A DNA stretch of 19,873 bases. It comes from an uncultured Burkholderiaceae bacterium. GTDB taxonomy: Bacteria > Pseudomonadota > Gammaproteobacteria > Burkholderiales > Burkholderiaceae. Positions 14,512 to 19,873 of this stretch are shown here, in pieces. Numbering within the stretch: the stretch's first letter is position 1; each line of letters begins with the position of its first letter. The notes beneath the pieces are model-generated. The model had not been told where the DNA came from. It made no database searches and saw only the letters and a program-made list of their open reading frames with translations. A program made the translations under genes and the position numbers. Location of the stretch: positions 1 to 19,873 of the forward strand of contig CALMPB010000517.1 of the NCBI GenBank assembly GCA_937871985.1, in the 5' to 3' direction.

Positions 14512-15750
14512 TTAGTATTCGGAAGATTTGCCCGTCAGGGAAACGCCTACCCGCAATAGAAAATACGCGGTTGAATCGATGGCGCGGCCCAGCAGGCCGC
14601 GTTTTTGCAGGCTTTCGAGCGTGACGTGGTTGGCGTTGGCGGCGATTTCGGCCTCCAGCGCCGTCTTCAGCGTTTGCGCGAAGCCGGCGTCCTTCACAAA
14701 CACATTGGCCTCGCGCGCCAGCAGCAAGCTGAACGGATCCAGATTGGATGAGCCGACCGTAGCCGCCTCGTCGATGACGGCCACCTTGGCATGCAGATAG
14801 CTTGCCATGTACTCGTAGACCTCGATGCCGTCGTCCAGCAATTTGCCGTACATGCTGCGCGAGGCGCGAAACTGCAGGGCATATTCCGAACGGCCCTGCA
14901 GCAGCAGGCGCACGCGCACGCCGCGCCGGGCCGCCTGTTCCAGCGCGCGCCGCAGGCGCATGCCGGGAAAGAAATACGCATTGGCGATCAGGATATCGCC
15001 GCGCGCCGTCTCTATCCCCTGCAAATACACGTTTTCGATGGTCTGGCGAAAGCGGAGGTTGTCGCGCAGGAGAAAGGCGGCCCGCACGCCGGGATCGAAG
15101 ACCGGCATGTGCTCCGACAAGACCCGCTGCCGACGCAGGAACCAGTGGCGCACCCGTTGATACGTGCGCTGCATGTCGTTGCCGTGCTTCGGCGCCATGC
15201 GCAGCCACAAAAGATTCTGCTCGCTGTCGATCTGCGGCACGATGGGCCCGCGCACGCTTACCGCGAAATCGAAGCGCGGCCTGGGGCCCTTGCCATCATT
15301 GGGCACGTCGTCGAGATCGTCGATAATGTTGATGCCGCCCACGAACGCCACTTGGCCGTCCACCACCGTAACCTTGCGGTGCAGCCGGCGCAGGCGGCGC
15401 AGACTGAAACGGTAGAAATTCATGCCCCTTGGCTCGGGGCGATACACGCGGCACGTCGCCCCCATGCCGGTCAAGCGCTGCATCAGTTCGTCGACGCACT
15501 CAAAGGAACCAAAGCCATCCAGCGCAACGCGAACCTTGACGCCGCGCCCGCAAGCCAGGCGCAAATGCTCCAGCACCTTCAGGCCGGTACGGTCGAGCTT
15601 GAAAATATAGGTTTCAAGGTGCACGCTGGCGCGCGCCGCATCGATGGCCGCGCACAGGGCCGGAAAAAACTGCCCGCCGTTCTGCAGGAGCTCTATCCGG
15701 TTTCCATCATGCCATTGCAGTTTCAGGATGCCGCGTGCCATACCCCCCAT
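14512..15750 (-). CDS. clsB: Cardiolipin synthase B (phospholipase D superfamily)
   Basis: A 412-residue enzyme with two HKD motifs: HRKVTVVDG (His124) and HAKVAVID (His320), each followed by the GS/GG-x-N element (VGGINI; VGSSNLDPFS). It transfers phosphatidyl groups between phosphatidylglycerol molecules to make cardiolipin at the inner membrane. Like ClsB, it has no N-terminal transmembrane helices, unlike ClsA. The EEP-family gene just upstream reproduces the ybhP-clsB neighbourhood of E. coli, which supports the name. The start is uncertain: ATG 15750 or ATG 15741 (nine bases later), both after G-rich but imperfect RBS; a TTG-initiated longer form to 15828 is less likely. A 123-base gap separates it from the upstream gene. 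Confidence 0.87.
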   Translation of the reverse strand: MGGMARGILKLQWHDGNRIELLQNGGQFFPALCAAIDAARASVHLETYIFKLDRTGLKVLEHLRLACGRGVKVRVALDGFGSFECVDELMQRLTGMGATCRVYRPEPRGMNFYRFSLRRLRRLHRKVTVVDGQVAFVGGINIIDDLDDVPNDGKGPRPRFDFAVSVRGPIVPQIDSEQNLLWLRMAPKHGNDMQRTYQRVRHWFLRRQRVLSEHMPVFDPGVRAAFLLRDNLRFRQTIENVYLQGIETARGDILIANAYFFPGMRLRRALEQAARRGVRVRLLLQGRSEYALQFRASRSMYGKLLDDGIEVYEYMASYLHAKVAVIDEAATVGSSNLDPFSLLLAREANVFVKDAGFAQTLKTALEAEIAANANHVTLESLQKRGLLGRAIDSTAYFLLRVGVSLTGKSSEY

Positions 15751-15873
15751 CCGTAAAATCCGAAACGCGCCACGGTTCGAATGATGACGCCGCGCAAGTC
15801 CAAAGGCCCTGCCCTGCTCCAAACGCAAACAGCCCGCAGGGATAGTCTGCGCCCAGGGCTGGCCTCGTGACAG

Positions 15874-16734
15874 CTACGGCAATTCTAATTCAGTAAAAAT
15901 GGGCGCGTGGTCGGACAGTTGCCGCCAGGGGTGCCCATGCAGCACGCGGGCGTTGCGCACGGCAAAGCCCCGCTGGTAGATGCGATCCAGCCTCAGCCAT
16001 GGGAATGCGGCGGGAAATGTGCGCGGCGGCGGCGTATGGCGCGCCGCGCCATTAATGCCCAGCTCGAAAATGGAATCGGAGCGCGCCGTCGGAAAATGCA
16101 GCGAGCGCAAGCTGCGGCCCAGGTTGCGCACGGATTTGCTTAGCGGAAGCTGGCGGGCGCTAAGGCCGCGCGGCGAGGCCGAGAACACTTCGTACAGCCC
16201 CAATTGCTGCACGAACAATGGCGCCAGGCGATTGTTCCAGTCGTTGAAGTCTCCGGCGATGAGCAGGGGGTCTTGCGCGGGCACCAGGCGCTTGATGCGC
16301 TCGACCAGCGCATTGATCTGGCGCGAGCGTCCGCCTGCGAACAAGCCCAGATGCACGACAATGCAATGCACCGGCGTTTCGTCGACCAGGATGGTGGCAT
16401 GCAGCAGGCCGCGCTGCTCCAGCCGGTGGTCGGAGATGTCCTGGTTTTCGAAGCCCAGCACGGGAAACCGCGAGAGCAGCGCATTGCCGTGGTCGGTGTC
16501 GGCCCGCACGGCATTGCAGCCGTAGCAAACGTCCATGTTCAGCGCGGCGCCCAGCGACTCGTGCTGGGCATCCAGGATGCTTTCGCGTTCGTTGCGCCCC
16601 TGAACCTCTTGCAGGAAAAGCAGGTCGGGGCGCAAGCCGTACAACCCCAGGCGCAGCTCGGACAACGACTCGCGCGCCCCCATGGCCGAGCGGCCTTTAT
16701 GGATGTTGTAGCTGACAATCCGCAGGACTGACAC
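15874..16734 (-). CDS. Endonuclease/exonuclease/phosphatase family protein (YbhP-like)
   Basis: A 286-residue member of the Mg-dependent DNase I-like phosphodiesterase fold. Motifs in order: SYNIHKG with Asn10, QEV with Glu43, GDFNDW with Asp162 and Asn164, WLRLDRIY, and the terminal SDHAP (274-278) with the catalytic His276. The substrate could be nucleic acid or a phospholipid headgroup; the latter is favoured only by the linkage to cardiolipin synthase. The start codon is GTG (16734), 18 bases after the aspS stop, with GAGG 8 bases before it. No signal peptide, so cytoplasmic. Confidence 0.9.
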   Translation of the reverse strand: MSVLRIVSYNIHKGRSAMGARESLSELRLGLYGLRPDLLFLQEVQGRNERESILDAQHESLGAALNMDVCYGCNAVRADTDHGNALLSRFPVLGFENQDISDHRLEQRGLLHATILVDETPVHCIVVHLGLFAGGRSRQINALVERIKRLVPAQDPLLIAGDFNDWNNRLAPLFVQQLGLYEVFSASPRGLSARQLPLSKSVRNLGRSLRSLHFPTARSDSIFELGINGAARHTPPPRTFPAAFPWLRLDRIYQRGFAVRNARVLHGHPWRQLSDHAPIFTELELP

Positions 16735-16752
16735 GAGCCGGCCTCTTGACGG

Positions 16753-18543
16753 TTACTTTACCTCGGTGCTGCGCAGGCGGATGTGAAGCTCGCGCAACTG
16801 CTTCTCGTCGACGGGCGAAGGCGCATGCGTAAGCAGGTCTTGCGCGCGCTGCGTCTTGGGGAAGGCGATGACGTCGCGAATGGACTCGGCGCCGGTCATC
16901 ATGGTAACCAGGCGGTCGAGCCCGAATGCGATGCCGCCATGCGGAGGCGCGCCATATTGCAGAGCGTCGAGCAGGAAGCCGAATTTCTCGGCAGCCTCGT
17001 CGGCGTCGATGTTAAGCGCCTGGAACACCTTGCTTTGCACCTCGGCGCGATGAATACGCACCGAGCCGCCACCGATTTCCCAACCGTTCAAGACTATATC
17101 GTACGCCTTGGCCAGCGCTTTGGAGGGATCGCTTTCGAGAAACTCTTCGTGGCCGTCCTTGGGGCTGGTGAACGGATGGTGGGCAGCCGTGTAGCGCCCT
17201 TCGCCCTGGTCGTATTCGAACATGGGGAAATCCACCACCCACAAGGGCTTCCAGCCGGGTTCGAAAAGGCCGTGCTCTTTGCCGAACTCGCTGTGGCCGA
17301 TCTTGACTCGCAACGCGCCCATGGCGTCGTTGACCACCTTGATCTTGTCGGCGCCGAAGAAGATGAGGTCGCCGCTTTGCGCGCCGGTGCGCTCGACGAG
17401 CTTGGTCAGCGCGGCATTGTGGATGTTCTTGACGATGGGCGACTGCAGGCCCTCGGGAATGGACGCCGCGTCGTTGACCTTGATGTAGGCCAGGCCCTTG
17501 GCGCCGTAGATGCCCACGAACTTGGTGTAGGCGTCGATTTCGCTACGCGGCATGGCGCCGCCGCCGGGCACCCGCAAGGCCACGACGCGGCTGCCCGCAT
17601 CGTTGGCCGGCGCCGAGAACACCTTGAAGTCGACATCGGCCATGAGGTCGGAAATATCGACGAACTCCAGCTTGACGCGCAGATCGGGCTTGTCGGAGCC
17701 GAAACGGCGCATGGCTTCCCCCCAGGTCATGGAAGGAAATTCGGCGGGCAGCTGCACATCCTGCACGGTGCTGAATACATGGCGCAGCATGCCTTCGAAG
17801 ATGTCGCGGATTTCCTGCTCGTTCAGGAACGAGGTTTCGCAATCGATCTGCGTGAATTCGGGCTGCCGGTCGGCGCGCAGGTCTTCATCGCGGAAGCACT
17901 TGGTGATTTGGTAGTAGCGATCGAATCCGGCCACCATCAGCATTTGCTTGAACAGCTGGGGGGACTGCGGCAAGGCGAAGAACTCGCCCGGATTGACGCG
18001 CGAAGGAACCAGGTAGTCGCGCGCGCCTTCCGGCGTGCTCTTGGTGAGCATGGGGGTTTCGATGTCCACGAAACCCAGGTTGTCCAGGTATTTGCGAACC
18101 TCGATCGACACGCGGTAGCGCAGCATGAGGTTGCGCTGCATTTGCGGACGGCGCAAATCCAGGACACGGTGCGTCAGGCGCGTGGTTTCGGACAGATTGT
18201 CGTCGTCCAACTGGAACGGCGGCGTCACCGACGGATTGAGGATTTCGATTTCGCGGCACAGGATTTCGATTTCGCCCGAGGCCAGCTCGGCATTGTTGGT
18301 GCCTTCGGGGCGCAGCCGCACCAGGCCGGTCATGCGCACGCAGAATTCATTGCGGATGCGCTCTGCAATGGCAAAGGCGTCGACGTTGTCGGGATCCACG
18401 ACAATTTGCGCCAGGCCGGCACGGTCGCGCAGATCGATGAATATCACGCCCCCGTGGTCGCGACGACGATGAACCCAGCCAAACAAAGTGACTGTCTGGC
18501 CTAGGTGGTCTCGACTGACCTCGCCGGTGTAGCAGGTACGCAT
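16753..18543 (-). CDS. aspS: Aspartyl-tRNA synthetase
   Basis: A 596-residue bacterial-type class IIb synthetase charging tRNA with aspartate. The N-terminal OB-fold anticodon domain (1-105) has [20 protein letters not shown]; class II motif 1 is around 160-164 (IETP), motif 2 is FRDED (217-221) with [12 protein letters not shown], the bacterial GAD insert spans about 285-420, and motif 3 is [10 protein letters not shown] (536-545). His30 and Gly81 (RLRPEGTNN) are the residues seen in non-discriminating AspRS, in place of Leu and Lys of the E. coli enzyme. The ATG at 18543 begins the canonical MRT and follows GGAG by 9 bases; a longer frame upstream overlaps the DUF502 gene end. It lies 37 bases after the DUF502 gene. 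Confidence 0.98.
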   Translation of the reverse strand: MRTCYTGEVSRDHLGQTVTLFGWVHRRRDHGGVIFIDLRDRAGLAQIVVDPDNVDAFAIAERIRNEFCVRMTGLVRLRPEGTNNAELASGEIEILCREIEILNPSVTPPFQLDDDNLSETTRLTHRVLDLRRPQMQRNLMLRYRVSIEVRKYLDNLGFVDIETPMLTKSTPEGARDYLVPSRVNPGEFFALPQSPQLFKQMLMVAGFDRYYQITKCFRDEDLRADRQPEFTQIDCETSFLNEQEIRDIFEGMLRHVFSTVQDVQLPAEFPSMTWGEAMRRFGSDKPDLRVKLEFVDISDLMADVDFKVFSAPANDAGSRVVALRVPGGGAMPRSEIDAYTKFVGIYGAKGLAYIKVNDAASIPEGLQSPIVKNIHNAALTKLVERTGAQSGDLIFFGADKIKVVNDAMGALRVKIGHSEFGKEHGLFEPGWKPLWVVDFPMFEYDQGEGRYTAAHHPFTSPKDGHEEFLESDPSKALAKAYDIVLNGWEIGGGSVRIHRAEVQSKVFQALNIDADEAAEKFGFLLDALQYGAPPHGGIAFGLDRLVTMMTGAESIRDVIAFPKTQRAQDLLTHAPSPVDEKQLRELHIRLRSTEVK

Positions 18544-18580
18544 GAACGAATACTCCGTAATTAAAGACTTGATTTGAAAT

Positions 18581-19282
18581 TCAGGACTGCCCGGCGCCGG
18601 AAGCGGAGTCCGGGCCGTCGGCAACATTGATGGGCGGCTTGGCGCCGGCCAGGGGCGCGGATCCGGAACCGTCGCCGGGATCGGCCGGCAAGGCGGCCGG
18701 AGGCGCCACGACCCCCATGGACACGATGTACTTCAGGGCGGCGTCGACGCTTATGTCCAGCACCTGCACTTCGCTGCGCGGCATCATCAGGAAAAAGCCC
18801 GAGGTAGGATTGGGCGTGGTGGGCACATACACGCTGACATAGTCGCCACCGAGCTTTTCGGCTACCTCGCCGCTGGGCACGCCGGTAAGAAAGGCGATGG
18901 TCCACGACCCATGGCGCGGGTACTGCACCAGCACCGCATCGCGAAACGCCTGGCCGTTGGGCGACAGCACGGTATCGCTGACCTGCTTGACCGAGTTGTA
19001 AATGGAGCGCACCAAAGGAATGCGGCCCAGCAGATGCTCCCAGCGTTCGAGCAGGGTGCGGCCGATGAAATTGGCGCCGAACAGCCCGCTGAAAAACACC
19101 ACCAGCAGCACCAGCACCACCTGGAAGCCGGGAATCTGCACGCCAAACAGCGACTGCGACGACAAAAACGCCGGCACCACGCTTTCCAGCGTGTGAATGA
19201 CCAGCGTAATGACCCAGACCGTGATGACCAGGGGAATCCAGATCAGCAGGCCGGTGATGAAGTAGCGTTTAAGAATACGCAT
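18581..19282 (-). CDS. DUF502 family inner-membrane protein
   Basis: A 233-residue protein of unknown function. Two transmembrane helices, about residues 9-31 ([20 protein letters not shown]) and 53-75 ([19 protein letters not shown]), are followed by the family-typical [19 protein letters not shown] segment (about 88-106) and a soluble beta domain with [18 protein letters not shown] (about 151-168). The last 40 residues are a Gly/Ala/Pro/Asp-rich tail. The position between fmdB and aspS is common in beta- and gammaproteobacteria. AAGG precedes the ATG by 5 bases; the preceding stop is 7 bases away, so it is cotranscribed. Confidence 0.92.
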   Translation of the reverse strand: MRILKRYFITGLLIWIPLVITVWVITLVIHTLESVVPAFLSSQSLFGVQIPGFQVVLVLLVVFFSGLFGANFIGRTLLERWEHLLGRIPLVRSIYNSVKQVSDTVLSPNGQAFRDAVLVQYPRHGSWTIAFLTGVPSGEVAEKLGGDYVSVYVPTTPNPTSGFFLMMPRSEVQVLDISVDAALKYIVSMGVVAPPAALPADPGDGSGSAPLAGAKPPINVADGPDSASGAGQS

Positions 19283-19289
19283 GCATGCC

Positions 19290-19592
19290 TTAGGTGGGCG
19301 ACGGCGGCGGGGCGGCCGGCGCGCTGGAGGCGCCGCCCGAATCCGACGACGCCGTGCTCGAGCCGGAACTGGCGCCCGGCGATGCGCCGGCGCCCGTGGA
19401 CGAACCGCCCTTGCCGCGAAAATCGGTAACGTACCAGCCCGAGCCCTTGAGCTGGAAGCCGGCGGCGGTAACCTGCTTTTGATACGTGCTTTGCCCGCAT
19501 TCGGGGCAAACCGTCAAAACAGGGTCGGACATTTTCTGCAGTACGTCTTGCGCATGTCCGCAAGCACTGCATCGATAAGCATAAATAGGCAC
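19290..19592 (-). CDS. FmdB-type zinc-ribbon protein
   Basis: A 100-residue small protein. The N-terminus PIYAYRCSACG then CPECG gives four cysteines (8, 11, 29, 32) in a zinc ribbon, the CxxC...CxxC of the FmdB/regulatory protein family, followed by the GF.LKGSGWY motif (about 50-57) normal for the family. Residues about 65-100 are a low-complexity Gly/Ser/Ala/Pro tail. The start is the GTG at 19592, because the family begins with M-P-I-Y; GGGA lies 7 bases before. The frame continues upstream but without similarity. First gene of the cluster with DUF502, aspS and the EEP gene. Its molecular role is not established. Confidence 0.9.
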   Translation of the reverse strand: MPIYAYRCSACGHAQDVLQKMSDPVLTVCPECGQSTYQKQVTAAGFQLKGSGWYVTDFRGKGGSSTGAGASPGASSGSSTASSDSGGASSAPAAPPPSPT

Positions 19593-19763
19593 GAGAAAAT
19601 CCCAAGAAAGTTGGCCTGACTCCAGACCGCCGCCAGCGCACCGTGGGTAGCCGTGCGCGCGGCAAAATTCGGGCCGCTGCGAAACCACCGCAAACCAGCC
19701 GGCCAAGCCTGAAAAACATCTTGCCAACGCGTGATTTTAGCCGTTTTTGGCAACATTTACCCA

Positions 19764-19843
19764 CCAGGAGGCCTGGCCCGGCAACCCCGGATTCCGGCAT
19801 CGCCCCCGGCGATGGGGGTTCGCCACCCTATATATGAGGGCGG
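19764..19843. repeat. Cluster of four small inverted repeats
   Basis: Within 80 bases: CCAGG-AGG-CCTGG (19764-19776), CCGGA-T-TCCGG (19787-19797), CATCGCC-CCC-GGCGATG (19798-19814) and CC-A-CCCT ... AGGG-C-GG (19823-19843, with one mismatched pair). The second and third adjoin directly. None is followed by a T tract. Confidence 0.55.
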
Positions 19844-19855
19844 ATCGGGGCAAAA

Positions 19856-19873
19856 ACAATAGAGACAATAGAG
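19856..19873. repeat. 9-bp tandem repeat at the window edge
   Basis: ACAATAGAG occurs twice in direct succession (19856-19864 and 19865-19873). The array may continue beyond the window. Confidence 0.7.

Larger units (their letters stand above)
19593..19873. promoter_or_regulatory. Leader and promoter region of the fmdB-DUF502-aspS cluster
   Basis: No gene is evident in these 281 bases up to the right edge. On the minus strand TAAAAT (19739-19734), within GGCTAAAATC, is a strong -10-like box about 135 bases before the GTG, without a well-placed -35. Inverted repeats cluster between it and the edge (separate entry). A gene read rightward could begin beyond the window, in which case the TATATAT stretch at 19829-19835 might serve it; this is only a possibility. 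Confidence 0.4.

Noticed and set aside
16783..18504. 573-codon open frame on the plus strand
   Set aside because: Antisense to aspS, with the same low-information composition. aspS is certain from its motifs.
19290..19727. 145-codon form of the FmdB protein
   Set aside because: Residues before the GTG have no family similarity and the zinc-ribbon family starts at this Met-Pro-Ile-Tyr.
19821..19843. Possible tRNA-like segment because of a GGTTCG stretch followed by a hairpin
   Set aside because: No acceptor stem, anticodon arm or CCA end can be drawn around it.

Overview
The window reads as chromosomal DNA of a betaproteobacterium, most likely Burkholderiales of the Alcaligenaceae/Bordetella type. 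The grounds are GC-rich codon use, the block fmdB-like / DUF502 / aspS / EEP phosphatase / clsB, and two solitary or NitT-type solute-binding proteins next to small catabolic operons with an IclR regulator. This placement is an inference from gene content, not from a search. No tRNA, rRNA, CRISPR array, insertion sequence or phage gene was seen.

Region 1 (1-3480, minus strand) is a tightly coupled operon read right to left: an opine-dehydrogenase-like NAD(P) enzyme, a 3-hydroxyacyl-CoA-dehydrogenase-like enzyme (stop and start share one base, TAATG), a NitT/TauT-type solute-binding protein (3-base gap), and the first 17 codons of an ABC ATPase (ATGA overlap) that runs off the window. It looks like an uptake-and-oxidation cassette for an unidentified small substrate. 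A 365-bp leader carries a candidate promoter overlapping a perfect 14-bp palindrome.

Region 2 (3481-5390, minus) holds a membrane-bound diguanylate cyclase with intact GGDEF and I-site. Upstream lies an Xre-type antitoxin whose toxin gene has shrunk to a 30-codon stub overlapping the antitoxin start. A perfect 15-bp palindrome precedes the antitoxin.

Region 3 (5391-9715) is a catabolic island: a Liv-type solute-binding protein, a Rieske non-haem-iron oxygenase alpha subunit and an SDR dehydrogenase form a minus-strand operon. A divergent IclR regulator is read from the other side of a promoter region with two nearly concentric palindromes. A strong hairpin plus T-tract terminator closes the IclR gene and, on the other strand, could close the next operon.

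Region 4 (9716-13678) is a two-gene fatty-acid beta-oxidation operon: a fused 3-hydroxyacyl-CoA dehydrogenase/enoyl-CoA hydratase with the dehydrogenase half first (FadN-like order), then a thiolase.

Region 5 (13679-19873) has a YafJ-type class II glutamine amidotransferase on the plus strand, convergent with a minus-strand housekeeping cluster. Read right to left this is an FmdB-type zinc ribbon, a DUF502 membrane protein, aspS (with residues typical of a non-discriminating AspRS), an endonuclease/exonuclease/phosphatase-family enzyme and cardiolipin synthase clsB. The leader at the right edge contains a cluster of small inverted repeats and a 9-bp tandem repeat.

I did not find an obviously new multi-gene defence or mobile system. 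The most interesting items are the decayed toxin-antitoxin locus, the opine-dehydrogenase/HAD/ABC operon of unknown substrate, and the nested operator in front of the Rieske operon.
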